Positions 10,242 to 20,702 of a stretch of DNA of 64,000 nt are shown piece after piece. Each line of letters starts with the position of its first letter. Position 1 is the stretch's first letter. Origin of the DNA: Sorex araneus (taxonomy: Eukaryota > Chordata > Mammalia > Eulipotyphla > Soricidae); the NCBI RefSeq assembly GCF_027595985.1, contig NC_073304.1, positions 217,876,000-217,939,999 of the forward strand, written 5' to 3'. Under the pieces are notes generated by a model that did not search any database, was not told the origin of the DNA, and was given only the letters and a program-made list of their open reading frames with translations. A program made the translations under genes and the position numbers.

Positions 10242-10810
10242 ACCCTCCCCCTTCTCCGACTCTCCTCCTCCCCCTCCCTCTCCCTCTCCTGCTCCTCTTC
10301 CTGCTTCTCCAGCTCTACCTCCACCTCCTCCTCCCCTCCGAAGACCCTTCTCCTCCGTCATCTCCATCTCCTTCATCTCCTCCTCTTCTATGCCCTCATT
10401 TCTCCCTTCTCCTTTTCTGTCTCCTCTTCCCCCATCTCTTCTCCTTCCCCTCCATCTCCTTCATCTCCCTCCATCTCCTCATCTCCTCCTCCTCCTCCTC
10501 CCCCTTCCTCCTCCTCCATCTCTCCCTCCTCTTCCTCCCCTTCATCCTCCTACTCCTCCATCTCCTCTTCCTCCTCCTCCATCTTCTTCTTCCTCCATCT
10601 CCTCCTCCTCCTCCTTCATCCCCTTCCTCCTCCTTCCCTCATCTCCTCCTCCTCCTCCTCCTTCTCCTTTATCTTCTCCTCCTCCATCTTCTTCTTCCTC
10701 CATCTCCTCCTCCTCCTCCTTCATCCCCTTCCTCCTCCTTCCCTCTTCCTCCTCCTCCTCCTCCTCCTCCTCCTCCTGCTCCATCATCTCCTTTTCCTCC
10801 TTCCCTCCTT
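10242..10810. repeat. (TCC)n/(CTT)n polypyrimidine tract in CCR7 intron 2
   Basis: About 560 bp of pyrimidine triplets on the plus strand, so the CCR7 transcript is purine-rich here. It contains a direct repeat of about 80 bp (CCTCCATCTTCTTCTTCCTC blocks near 10576 and 10681). The Ser/Pro and Glu/Gly-rich open frames are artefacts. Confidence 0.93.
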
Positions 10811-11779
10811 TTTTGTGTCTGAGTCTCTGGGGAGGCCGGGAGGAAGCTCAACACTGTCTTTCAGCCTGTGTAATGGGCTCTGACAGACGCTGTGCCTTTG
10901 CCACTGAAGGTGACACGCGTCTGCCTGCCGGGTGACAACCTGGAAGCCTGGTGGGAGCTGACTGGGACATTCCAGGGTCATCTGGGGAGCTGGAGCCCAG
11001 CGGGATGGGTGTGCGGACAAGTCAGAGTGAGAGGGGCTGCAGGGTTGAGGAAGGGGGTTCCCGGGGAGGAACTGGCTTTGCTCACAGGACCATCTCACCA
11101 CTCCCCGCGCCCGATTGCCGTGCTGAGGCCCTAAGATGTGTCTGTCTTACTGGGGGCTGGACAGAATCTTTTCCGGCTACAAAAGAATGGGCTGGCTGTC
11201 CCCGACCCCAGCCAAAGATCTGACACCTTTGGTGTGGGGGTCCCAGAGGGTAGACAAACTCTAGGAACTGGGGGGAGTTCTACCACCCATCTCTCCTCCT
11301 TTCTCCCCTCCTCAAGGACCACCAGGTCGGACGCCTTCGCAGCCCCCAGCGCCACCTCCTCCTGCCCCCTCAACTGTCACCCTGGAGCTCCCAAGATCAG
11401 CGAGGGCCGAGCTCAGCTCTCCCTGGCCCTCCCAGCCCCACCGCTAGTTCCAGCCTGCACGGTCTGGTCCGGGGTAGAGGGGCGGGGCGGCGGGGCAGGC
11501 GGCCAGACTCGGGGCTGCAGCCCCAGGAGGGGCCTCTGGGCCGGGGATCCGGGAGCAGTGCCCAGCGTGGGGCCTGGGTCTGGCCGGAGCTGCTGGAAAG
11601 CCGCCTTCTGGCCGCAGGAGCTGGGGGGGAGCCAGACGCTGCGGCCGCTGCTGCCAGCTTGGCCCTGGCCTCCCCACAGTGGGGGGGACGGGACTTCTAG
11701 GCTCCTGGACTCGGGCACTCCGTGGAGCCTGATGGCTTGTGTCCACGTCTGGGGCTGGGGAGCAGGCCCCCGGGAACGG

Positions 11780-11805
11780 TGGTGGTGGTGGTGGTGGTGT
11801 GGTGT

Positions 11806-11863
<58 letters not shown>
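11780..11863. repeat. (GGT)n(GT)n compound microsatellite
   Basis: Seven GGT units pass through GGTGT into about 28 GT units. Located in CCR7 intron 2. Confidence 0.95.
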
Positions 11864-11865
<2 letters not shown>

Positions 11866-12370
11866 GGCCAGGGGTGCGGGCATTGCTTCCCAGGAAAGGA
11901 CTGGCTCCCTCCCCGCCCCCTGGCCTGGCCCCTTCCTTCCTGCCCCGTCATGGGCTCCAGCGGCTTCTTCACTTACAAAGGCTTTGGCTGGGGTGGGAGG
12001 CAGGAGACAACTCTGGGGGTGAGCCCGGTGAGAGGGGTGGGGACGCTGTCCTCTCCCTCACTCACGTGTTGTCGGGGCGGGAGTGCACGTGAGCAACCGC
12101 TGCCACCGTCCTTTGTCTGCAGAGCCCCACCTGTCTCCAGGACCCTCAGTGGGGGCGGAGTCTGTCCCCATCTGAGGGTCCGTGGGGGTGGGGGAGCGTC
12201 TATCTGGGGCACTCTGGGGCACTGAGCACATGAGGGGTGTTGGGGGTGGGGAGCGGGGGCGGGGGGGGGGGGGACACCAGACATGGGGGGAGGGTCTGGT
12301 TCTCCTGCCTTCCTGCAGACAGGGGCTGATAGAAGGGGGCAGCGCACAGCGTTCCTGGGCGTGGACTCAC

Positions 12371-12420
12371 CTGGAAGAGGATGAGGAGAACCCCGGCCAG
12401 CATGCCCCGCGTGGCCTTCC
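12371..12420 (-). CDS. CCR7: CCR7 coding exon 2 (signal peptide)
   Basis: 50-nt exon found by searching for the piece missing upstream of exon 3. It supplies the last two bases of codon 4 and codons 5-20, ending in a hydrophobic LAGVLLILFQ segment that aligns without gaps with the human signal-peptide core (LVVALLVIFQ). Acceptor TGTCTCCACAG and donor CAG|GTGAGT flank it exactly. It enters in phase 1 and leaves in phase 0, matching exons 1 and 3. CCR7 is unusual among chemokine receptors in having a cleaved signal peptide. Confidence 0.96.
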
Positions 12421-12718
12421 CTGTGGAGACAAGGGCAGGAGGTCACTGCCAGCTCCTGGCACAAGGAGAGTCACCCACGCAGTCACCAGCCCCAGGCCTA
12501 TGCTGGGACAGCGCCTGAGAGCCCGACCGCGCCTGCGAGTGGGCGCCTGCCCGCTGCCCCCCCCTCCCCTGCACCCTGGAAAGCAGAGGCAGCCCCACGC
12601 TCCCTTCATCACTCTGCGAGTCTTGCAGGAACTGGAGAGTCTGTTCAGGCCCGGGCCCCTGAGAGCCAGCCCCTGACTCCTGGTCTGAGCAGGAGGCCAG
12701 GCCTGTGAGGCACTGGAG

Positions 12719-12721
<3 letters not shown>

Positions 12722-12757
<36 letters not shown>

Positions 12758-13372
12758 AATGTGTGTAAGACTGTGTGTGTGTGTGTGTGTGAGGGGGAGA
12801 GAGAAAGAACGTGTGTGAGACTGTGTGAGTGTGTATGTGTGTGTGTGTGAGACAAGAGAGAGAGAGAGATCCTGGAGTCAGGTGTCTGTGTGTGTGAGAG
12901 AGAGAGTTGCTATTTTCAGGTGTACATGTTTGTGTGTGACAGTGTGTGACAGTGTGTAAACGTGTGACAATGTGTGAGTGTGTGTGTGTGTGAGTATGTA
13001 TGTGTCTGTGTATATGAGCTGCTGGTGTCTGAGTGTGTGGAAGGTGCTGCTGTGTCAGGAGTATGTGTGAGGAGCTGGTGTCTGAGTGTGTGTGTGAGAT
13101 TCTGATGTCTGAGTGTGTGTGTGTGTGTGTGTGTGAGGTACTGGTGTCTGAGTGTGTGTCTGTGTGTGTGAGATGCTGGTGTCTGAGTGTGTGAGATGCT
13201 AGTGTCTGAGTGTGTGTCTGTGTGTATGTGTGAGATGTTGGTGTCTGAGTGTGTGTATGTCTGTGTGTATGTGTGAGATGCTGGTGTCTGTGTTGTGTGT
13301 GTGAAGTGCTGGTGTCTGAGTGTGTGTGTGTGTGAGGTGTTGGTGTCTGAGTGTGTGTGTGTGTGTGTGAGA
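12722..13372. repeat. GT-rich minisatellite in CCR7 intron 1
   Basis: Starts as (GT)n with GA and CT interruptions. From about 13021 it becomes an irregular tandem array in which CTGGTGTCTGAGTGTGTG recurs about ten times, separated by GTGTGTGAGATG spacers of variable length (unit 22-50 bp). Confidence 0.93.
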
Positions 13373-14096
13373 TGCTCATCCTTCTCGGGGGACCAGGGTG
13401 CCGTGGGCAGTGCCCTGTGGTAGTGCAGAGGAATGACTGGTCCTGGACTGCAATACTCATTTTGTTTGCTGAGCTGAAGCATGTGTTTAACTTGTTCTTT
13501 AACTCGTTGCTGGTCCAGGGCCGTGGGGACAGGGAGAGAGGACCGTGTCCTACTGCAGGAGGGACCAGGACCCGGCAGGGTCGGAGCCTGGGGCAGGCAG
13601 GAGGCTCCCCTGGGGTCTGCACTAGCAGCAGGGACCCCCAGGCCAGTGCAAGGCCTGCTGTGGGGGGATGGGAGTGAAGGGGGCCCCCTGCGCAGTTTGC
13701 TTTGTGGCTGAGCCTGGAAGACGGTTCTTCTGCAGAAACGTACTGATGAGGGAAGTCTCATCTCCAGCACCTGGGGAGCACCCCGCCCACTTGGTCCTCC
13801 TGCCTAAGTTGACCTTCTCAGTCCGGGCTGAGCCCACAGGACAGGCAATGCCTGTGATACCATAAAGCACGCCAAGGCGGGAGTCGCAGGCCTGTTTCAC
13901 CTCCAGCCCTTGGAGGCACCTGGGGAATTTCACCGGGACTCTGCTCCCAGCACCCTCTGGGCTGTGGGGCCTTTACCCCAGGCCCTCTGGTTCTAAGAGG
14001 CCGCCTCATGAGCCAGTGTCCTGGGGCACAGCGCCACCTGCTGGAAATCCTGCGACATAATATCAAATCAAGTCTCTGGAGCGAGGTATGGGGTGT

Positions 14097-14097
14097 G

Positions 14098-14133
<36 letters not shown>
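14097..14133. repeat. (GT)n microsatellite
   Basis: About 17 GT units in CCR7 intron 1. Confidence 0.95.
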
Positions 14134-14136
<3 letters not shown>

Positions 14137-14397
14137 AAGAGAAATTCGGACTTGTCCGGTTCTTGGAGGAAGGAGGAAGGACACCAGGCCACATAAATAA
14201 ACAAGTACTTTATCTCTAGCAAGTTCCTGCTTAGCCCTGTTGGCAGCTTTCACCTAATCCTTCTCTCCCAGGATTTATATCTTAACACATAACCCCCAGC
14301 CTTTCCTCAAGCGCTGTAGCTAGATGTTCCGCCCTGGCTGTGTCTTCTTTTTCTTCTTTTATTTTAATTTTTAAATTTAATTAAAAAATTTTTATAT

Positions 14398-14537
14398 TTG
14401 GACCATATATTTGAGCATCTGTGTGCAGGGGTCACTCCTGGTGCACTCAAAGGACCATATGAGATGCTGGGGATGGAACCTGGGTTGGCTGTGCTCCTGG
14501 CAAGCACCCTACTCACTGTACTATCTTTCCCTGGTCG
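14398..14537 (-). mobile_element. truncated tRNA-derived SINE
   Basis: Diverged antisense copy: GGTCACTCCTGG, AGATGCTGGGGATGGAACCTGGG, ending ACTGTACTATCTTTCCCTGG. Confidence 0.8.
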
Positions 14538-14683
14538 CACCTACTTTTGCGGGACCAGCACAGCGCAGTAACCTTCTGCCTGGCATGCCAGCCTATTTGT
14601 GGTTCTCTGGAGAATCCCGACTCCTTACTCTCCCATCCTGGCGGTGGGCCCCCAGGAGGCCCTGGGAGTCTACATCCCTCCTC

Positions 14684-14855
14684 TTTCTTTTTGTGGGGGT
14701 AGGGGATACACCTCCTGATACTCAGGGATTGCTTGTGGCTTTGTGCTCGGGAATCACTCCTGGTGGGTTTGGGGGCCTTATGGGATGCTGGGGATTGAGC
14801 CCAGGTCAGCCGCGTGCAAGCAAACAGCCTCCCCGCTGTACATCACTCCTGGCCC
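14684..14855 (-). mobile_element. diverged tRNA-derived SINE
   Basis: Antisense copy, CTTTTTGTGGGGGTAGGGG through GTACATCACTCCTGGCCC, with several small deletions including one in box A. Confidence 0.85.
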
Positions 14856-15954
14856 TGTCTCTCCTCTTAAACACGCTCCTCCGGCCTCAACGGTCCTCCA
14901 CTGACTCACCCCTCTGTGAAGCGCTCGAGGTTTCTAGAGACATCTACAGGCTTTCGCTGAGTCTCCAGAGAGCCGCTCTCACTGGCAGCGGGAACTGAGA
15001 AACCTCAAAGGTTTACCCGAAATAAGAGGCAAAAGCTCTGAGATCTGTGTCTCCATTCCCTCCTGGGCCCCTTCTCCGGGCGCCCACCACGTTGCTTCTG
15101 GCCTGGGTGGGGGGGGGTGGGTGCAGTGGGGGTTGGTGAGTGTTGGGGGGGTCTCTGGGGAGTGTTATTCCAGACGAATGAGCAGGAACCTTAGGTCTCC
15201 AAGGGACCGTTTTTAAGAAGCAAAGATGGAAGGCGAGCAGACAGGAATTTAGGGGAACTTTGGCATGCTGGCCCAGGGGACCGGGGCAGTGGTTGTGAGC
15301 TGGACAATTTCTGTCTGTTATGAAGTCACAGGCCTTGCCGGGGCTGCCTGGCAAAGCCGGGAGTCTCGGGGCCGGGGAGCGGGGACTTAGGAGTTGGGTG
15401 CTTTTTGACTTCTGAAGTTTCCAGCAATGAGCATCATATAAAGAAAATTCCCTAGAACTCCCAGTTAAGCTTCCAGCCCTCCTTCCTGGCTCGGGGCCAG
15501 GGACAGCTGGCTAGCTGCTGCCCACCCTCTCCTCCCGAATGTCTATTCCTCCTTGGTGAGCATCAGCTGATCCCCAAAGCTACCCTCATCTTTTTTTTCT
15601 CCCTGGAATTCTTCACCGGCCAACACAGTAAGTTTTCAAAGCGTTGTTGGTACCCGGGAAAGGGGAGGGGAGAAGCCTATACGGAATCGAGAGAGGTGAG
15701 AGGTGTGAGGGACCCCCTCCCAAGACACCACGTGGGCAGGGCAGCTGCTAGGACCCACAGTCACTGCCTTGTCTCATGATGTCATTTGCATTCCACGAAC
15801 GCTTAGCTCATTCGCATCACTGCATCTTCGCGCCCATGTTAGGAAGGAGGTGGGTGCTCTGACGTCTCTGGAGAGCCCGAGGAGCTTGGCCACTTTCCCG
15901 CCTGTAGGGTTTCCTGACCGGTTGGACTTTCAGAATTGGGGTGCCCTTTTCCAG

Positions 15955-16035
15955 ATACTCCAGGAAAGAGCAGCCCAGAGAGGTGAGCCCTTTGCCTAGG
16001 GCCACACAGCTGCTAAGAGACAGAGCTCTAGCCTG
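15955..16035 (-). mobile_element. MIR fragment
   Basis: GCAGCCCAGAGAGGTGAGCC followed by GGGCCACACAGCTGCTAAGA is the antisense MIR core. In CCR7 intron 1. Confidence 0.75.
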
Positions 16036-16255
16036 ATGAAGTCACAGCCGGGTCAGGTTATGTTTTGGGGGAGCAGGAAAGGATTCTTCATTCACTCTTC
16101 CCACTCACTCCCCCGGGGGTCCCCTTTCCTGGGGTTCTGGCCCCTGCTCTCTCAGATCTGGCTTGACTGAAACCTTTGCTGCTTCTCCTTGGCAATTTGT
16201 GTTTTCTAAAGCACGCCTGTAATTTCATGCACCTTATTGAAAAAGAAAAAAATCT

Positions 16256-16465
16256 TGGGCCGAAGTGATGGGTACAGCAGGTAGGGCGATTGCCTTGCAC
16301 GCGGCTGGCTGATCCGGGTTTGATCCCTGGCATTCTATATTGCTCCCGAAGCACTGCCAGGTGTAATTCCTGAGCATTACACCTGAGCATTATATTGCCA
16401 GGAGCAACCCCTGAGCATGACTGGGTGTGACCCCAAGCAATAACAACAACAAACAGCAAATAAAA
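16256..16465 (+). mobile_element. tRNA-derived SINE with internal duplication
   Basis: Sense copy. The segment CCTGAGCATTACACCTGAGCATTATATTGCCAGG shows a small tandem duplication not seen in other copies. Tail AATAACAACAACAAACAG. Confidence 0.88.
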
Positions 16466-16520
16466 AAGAATCAGTTCTTCATCTCTGTCAACATTCTTCT
16501 CCTTAGTCTCTTAGCATTTT

Positions 16521-16687
16521 TTTTTTCTTTTTGGGTCACACCCGGCGATGCACAGGGGCCACTCCTGGCTCTGCACTCAAGAACCACCCCTGGCCGTGCT
16601 CAGGGGACCATATGGGACGCTGGGAATTGAACCCGGGTCGGCCTGTGCAAGGCAACCGCCCTACCTGCTGTGCTATTGCCCCAGGCC
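16521..16687 (-). mobile_element. young SINE with perfect 16-bp TSD
   Basis: Antisense copy flanked by AGTCTCTTAGCATTTT at 16505-16520 and 16688-16703. Inserted in CCR7 intron 1 in the sense of the gene. Confidence 0.96.
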
Positions 16688-16738
16688 AGTCTCTTAGCAT
16701 TTTGTGGGATGAGCCCCTCAGGATATTCTGCTTGGAGC

Positions 16739-16776
16739 AAAACAAACAAACAAACAAACAAAAAAACAAACAAAAT
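16739..16776. repeat. (CAAA)n microsatellite
   Basis: Short CAAA array, 35 bp from the downstream target-site copy of the neighbouring SINE. Confidence 0.85.
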
Positions 16777-16899
16777 CAACCAAAACCGCCATCTAAATAC
16801 CTTTAGGTGGGGTTTGGGGGCTTGCAGCCCTGGCTCACTCTGCTCCCCTCTGTTTACTGCTTCCTCTGCCCTTTTCCTCTTTTGTCATTTTTTGGCAAC

Positions 16900-17125
16900 T
16901 GAGTCTACTATCCCTGCTACATCCTGGGCCTCTGGCACCTTCTTGTCTGACTTGCAAACTCCTATGCATCCTTCAGAACCCAACTTAAATATCCCCCTGA
17001 GTCATGGCAGCTCTTTCTTGGAACTTCCAAATGCTGTTAACCCATCAGCATTGTACCTCCCTCTGTCACAGTGCCTCCCAATGACACTCCCCTCAAGACT
17101 GCTCATGCCTGAATACCTCCACCAG
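16900..17125 (-). mobile_element. probable LINE-2 3' fragment
   Basis: The string ACTCCTATGCATCCTTCAGA, ACCCAACTTAAAT and GCAGCTCTTTCTTGG resembles the antisense 3' end of L2 (the CATCCTTCAAGACCCAGCTCAAATG type motif). Recognised by memory only. Confidence 0.5.
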
Positions 17126-18467
17126 TGCTTGTTGACAATTTAGTTGACATGCCAAGTGCAAAAATTTCCCCAAGAACTCCCCATGCGGTGGCATTTTCCT
17201 TCTTCCCTGAAAGTAAGGGTCTTGTATCTCATCAACCACTCCCTCTGGTCACACGGGGTGGGTGGGGAGAGATCGGTTCTGTGGTCAATTTTTTTCATTT
17301 TGCTGCCTTGGAGAAATCTGAGGCCCCCATTTCTTGAAAGCAGGAAGGGTAAGTTGGGAGCGCTCATTCAAATCACGAAAGACACCAGCTCAATTCAATA
17401 TCCAATTTGGGTTTTCAATTTGTGTAACAGAAACTCAGCCCCTCACCCCCTCACCTCTGGCTTGCTGCTGACCGACCGGGTTGCTCATGGCCCGCCCCTC
17501 CACCAACGGTACCAACGGCACCAACTCCCGGGGCCCGTTTTGAGCAAAGCTTCCCTCCCAGGGGCTCCCCTGCTCCTGGTATTACCAATAATTCACGCTC
17601 AGCCGTTGGGCTCTCTCGAGTTGAGTGAAGCAGAAAAACGTCCTTTTCTGCTCCATCAGGGGTTGCCTGCTGTGGTTCCCCACCTCCCAGCCCCCCTCCC
17701 CACACCCCTAGTTCCCCTGTCTGGGTGAGGTCCGGGGTGATCCTCAGGGGTTCTCCTGGGCTTGCCAACTCCTCACGACTCAGACGACTCACGGCTGGGC
17801 ATCAGCTCTCATGGAAACTGGCCAGGACCCCCCCCACCCCCCCGCTCCCGCTCAGGGCCTGTTCTGGCCCCCACCCTCCCTGCACCCCAACTGGTCTCCT
17901 TCAGGGCGCCACACGGAGAGGTGGAGGTGGGGTCTCCAGGGGTAGAACCTTGCCTCCTGGGGATGTAGGTCAGTGTGTGGAGCTGCGTGGAGGGAACGAG
18001 GCAGAGCCCACTTCCAGCAGGAGAGAAAGTCCGAACAACCTCGGGAACCCTGAAATCTACTCCAAGTTCCACAAATGCACTCTGAGCACACCTTCCGGGG
18101 GGGCCCGGGGGCACGATGGATGCCGGGACTGAGCCTTGGCACTCTTACCCCCCCTGCTCTTCCCCTAGTGTGTGTATGTGGGTGACCTGGGCTAGCTGTG
18201 TGCTGACAACCTCCTCCCTTCCCGCCCTCCCCGCCACCCCTGGGGCTCAGAGAGGCAGGCAGGCAGGCTGCGGTGGGAGGGATGGGGCAGTGCAGGCCAC
18301 CTCGGGAACCTTCACTTTTTAAAGCCACCCCATTGTGGCTTTGAGGCTTTGCCTGCTGGTGAGAACCAGCCCTCCAGAAACCCAACGCCACAGCTGAGAT
18401 TTGCGAGTGGGCTGCCTTAGGGACGCAGTGGATTCCCGGTGCTGGTGCTGCCAGACCAGAGGATGGG

Positions 18468-18471
<4 letters not shown>

Positions 18472-18520
<49 letters not shown>
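18472..18520. repeat. (GT)n microsatellite
   Basis: About 24 uninterrupted GT units in CCR7 intron 1, followed directly by a SINE-like remnant. Confidence 0.95.
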
Positions 18521-18521
<1 letters not shown>

Positions 18522-18640
18522 TTGCACCCGGGGATGCGTGGGCACTATTCCCTGCTCTGGTCTCAGCGGTCACTCTCAGGGGCTCGACGGGGTAGGAGAT
18601 GGAACCCCGGAGCTCCTGCCTGCAGAGCCAGCACCACTGA
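18521..18640 (-). mobile_element. SINE-like remnant
   Basis: GTTGCACCCGGGGATGCGTGG, GGTCACTCTCAGGGGCTCG and GATGGAACCCCGGAG retain the antisense SINE order. The 5' part is lost. Confidence 0.55.
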
Positions 18641-19298
18641 GCTCCGTCCGTGTCAGGTCTGGGGAAGGGTCCCTTTACCCCCCGCCCCGCCCTCCTTCCT
18701 GGTCAGGTGGGAGAAGGAAGAGAAGAGGGCTGGGTCGGGCCTGTCTCTGCCTTCTCCAAGCCCCCGGGCCCCATGTTCGGCTGGCCTGTCAGAGGCTGCA
18801 GTGGCTTCCCCTGGAGCCCTGGGAGCTGTGCCGCCACCTCCCGGGAACCCCAAGACAGAGGGGAGGGGAGAGGGACAGCGCAGAGCTGCTTTGGGAGAAG
18901 CTTCTCTGATGAGACGCCCCGAGTTTTTCTCTGCCACGGCATGGAGACAGATCGAGCCCTCCCCTCTGTGCATCCCCCGGAGATTTTTGTCACCCCACAC
19001 AGAGACAGATCAGGCTCTCCCTCCCCTCCCTGCACCCAGCCTGCCGCCCGCTCTGGCTCCTGCTTCTAGAAAGATGCCACCTATGGTCTCTGCACCCACC
19101 AACAGCCAGGAGAGGAGTCCCCAGCCCGCAAGCCTGAAAGGTGACCCTTGGCTCTGGAAGCAGGGGTGACACCCCCTGGGCTGCAGCCCCTGAGCCTCCT
19201 CCCTGCAGAATCCCCCCCAGATGCTGCCCCTCCCCTCTGGCCCAAAGTGCGGTGGGTGCCCGAGGGACCCCAACCAGGCTCCTCCCAGACTCACTCAC

Positions 19299-19308
19299 CC
19301 AGGTCCAT
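19299..19308 (-). CDS. CCR7: CCR7 coding part of exon 1 (start codon)
   Basis: ATGGACCTGG followed by GTGAGTGAGT. It encodes M-D-L and the first base of Gly4, exactly the human CCR7 start (MDLG), and leaves in phase 1 to match exon 2. The 5' UTR just upstream (19309-19374) includes CAGCCTTCCTGTGCGGT, which I recognise as closely similar to the human CCR7 mRNA leader. The assignment rests on the splice match plus this leader, since ten coding bases alone prove nothing. Confidence 0.93.
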
Positions 19309-19374
19309 GTCACCGGCAGGCGCTGAGACCGCACAGGAAGGCTGCGAGCCTGTGCCCCTGCCTGGGAGGAAGTG
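19309..19374 (-). other. CCR7 5' untranslated region
   Basis: About 66 nt on the minus strand from CACTTCCTCCCAGGCAGGGG to the start codon. Its beginning resembles the start of the human CCR7 mRNA as I remember it. The exact start site is inferred. Confidence 0.65.
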
Positions 19375-19383
19375 GCAGTGGCC

Positions 19384-19393
19384 CCTTTTAAGG
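19384..19393 (-). promoter_or_regulatory. TATA-like element of the CCR7 promoter
   Basis: CCTTAAAAGG on the minus strand, 76-85 bp upstream of the start codon. It would place initiation near 19355-19365, slightly downstream of the start inferred from mRNA similarity. Confidence 0.5.
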
Positions 19394-19521
19394 CTGAGAG
19401 GATCCTCCCTTTTAGCTCTGCCCCTCCCCCCTCCCCGCCTCCCTCCAATCCAGCTGCCCCTAGGGGTCCCCAAAGGGGTCCAAGCTCCCAGCTTCTGAGT
19501 CCCTCCTGGGTCATTTGACCC

Positions 19522-19528
19522 TGAGTCA
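19522..19528. promoter_or_regulatory. AP-1 consensus site upstream of CCR7
   Basis: Perfect TGAGTCA about 150 bp upstream of the inferred transcription start. CCR7 is a known AP-1 and NF-kB responsive gene in lymphoid cells. Confidence 0.6.
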
Positions 19529-19546
19529 TCAGGTCATTTACATTCA

Positions 19547-19556
19547 GAAAGTCCCC
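19547..19556 (-). promoter_or_regulatory. NF-kB-like site upstream of CCR7
   Basis: GGGGACTTTC on the minus strand, one mismatch from GGGRNNYYCC, 19 bp beyond the AP-1 site. The pairing fits reported control of CCR7 by NF-kB with AP-1. Confidence 0.55.
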
Positions 19557-19754
19557 AGGTGCCTTCAGGGGTGGCCCAGCCTGGGGCAAGGTTAGGGGGC
19601 CAGTCATTGTTGCCACAGATGGTGGCATGAGTCCAAACTGCCTGCAGCGGGCCAGGGGCTGGGGTGATGGGGTGGAGGGGGCCGTGTGGCACTCTCTGTC
19701 CGTTGCCTTTGTCCATGTCCCTGCAACTCCATTTCCAAGTTTCATTCTGTGGCT

Positions 19755-19918
19755 CCGGCTGCGTGGCCCAGCGGTCATGCCTGGCGATGCTCAGGGTTTA
19801 CTTCTTGCTCTGCACTCAGGAATTACTCCTGGCAGTGCTCGAGGGAATGCCAAGGATCGAATCCAGGCCGGCTATGTGCAAGGTAGGTGCTCTCCCCGCT
19901 GTACTTTTACTCCAGCCT
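19755..19918 (-). mobile_element. tRNA-derived SINE
   Basis: Diverged antisense copy without a T-run, from GCTGCGTGGCCCAGCGG to CTTTTACTCCAGCC. It lies about 200 bp beyond the CCR7 promoter sites. Confidence 0.85.
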
Positions 19919-19927
19919 TGCTCTTCT

Positions 19928-19928
<1 letters not shown>

Positions 19929-19964
<36 letters not shown>

Positions 19965-20123
19965 TTTTGGGTCACACTTGGCTATGCACAGGGGTTACTC
20001 CTGGCTCTGCACTCAGGAATTACTCCTGGAGGTGCTCAGGGGACCACATGGGATGCTGGGAATCAACCCCAGGTCAGCAGCATGCAAGGCAAACACCCTA
20101 CCCGCTGTGCTATCACTCCAGCC
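19929..20123 (-). mobile_element. young SINE with 33-nt T-run
   Basis: Longest homopolymer tail in the window. Antisense copy to CTATCACTCCAGCC. The long pure tail suggests recent insertion. Confidence 0.95.
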
Positions 20124-20200
20124 TCATGATGCGTACCTGGCAGTCTTGTTTTTGAATTCAGAGTTGTGAAGTCATCACCGTGACAACTTCTAGAACACTT

Positions 20201-20374
20201 ATTTTTTTTCTTTTCGGGTCACACCCAGTGATGTTCAGCATTTACTCCTGGCTCTGCACTCAGGAATTACTCCTGGCGGCTCCCTGGGGGGACCATACGG
20301 GATGCTGAGGATCAAACCTGTGTTGGCCGCGTGCAAGGCAAATGCCCTACTTGCTGTACTATCGCTCTGGCCAC
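20201..20374 (-). mobile_element. SINE, first of two inserted at one target site
   Basis: Antisense copy. TAGAACACTT at 20191-20200 and TAGAACACTTTTT at 20375-20387 flank it. Confidence 0.95.
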
Positions 20375-20387
20375 TAGAACACTTTTT

Positions 20388-20572
20388 TTTTTTTTTTTTT
20401 TTTTTGCTTTTTGGGTCACACCCGGCAATGCACAGGGGTTACTCCTGGCTCTGCACTCAGGAATTACCCCTGGCGGTGCTCAGGGGATCATATGGGATGC
20501 TGGGATTCGAACCCGGGTCAGCCGCATGCAAGGCAAACACCCTACCCGCTGTGCTATCACTCCAGCCCCCCA
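20388..20572 (-). mobile_element. SINE, second insertion at the same target site
   Basis: Antisense copy with a long T-run and an intact box B complement ATTCGAACCCGGG. Flanked by TAGAACACTTTTT at 20375-20387 and 20573-20585. Confidence 0.95.
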
Positions 20573-20624
20573 TAGAACACTTTTTAATGATCCTCCCTCT
20601 TCTTGTTCCTGATAACTCTTTTGT

Positions 20625-20702
20625 TTCCTTTTGCCAGGGATCAATCCAGGGTCCCATGCACGCAAGGCAAGTGCTCTAGAGCTGAGCCACATCTCTGTGC
20701 CC
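20625..20702 (-). mobile_element. SINE head fragment
   Basis: Only the tRNA-like part remains: GGGATCAATCCAGGGTCCC through GCTGAGCCACATCTCTGTGCCCC. Confidence 0.6.

Larger units (their letters stand above)
8923..12370 (-). other. CCR7 intron 2 (3448 bp)
   Basis: Donor GTGAGT after exon 2 and acceptor CCCACAG before exon 3. It contains two SINEs (9066, 9741), a 560-bp TCC-rich tract, a GT tract, and non-repetitive DNA at 10810-11780 and 11864-12250. No extra exon was recognised. Confidence 0.9.
12421..19298 (-). other. CCR7 intron 1 (6878 bp)
   Basis: Donor GTGAGTGAGT after exon 1 and acceptor CCACAG before exon 2. It holds a GT-rich minisatellite, two GT microsatellites, four SINE copies, and MIR and L2 relics. 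SINE-free blocks lie at 13373-14094, 14860-15955, 17130-18470 and 18640-19298. Those nearest exon 1 are GC-rich and may carry regulatory DNA. Confidence 0.9.

Noticed and set aside
10149..10935. Ser/Pro-rich and Glu-rich open frames in CCR7 intron 2
   Set aside because: Products of TCC/CTT triplet repeats.
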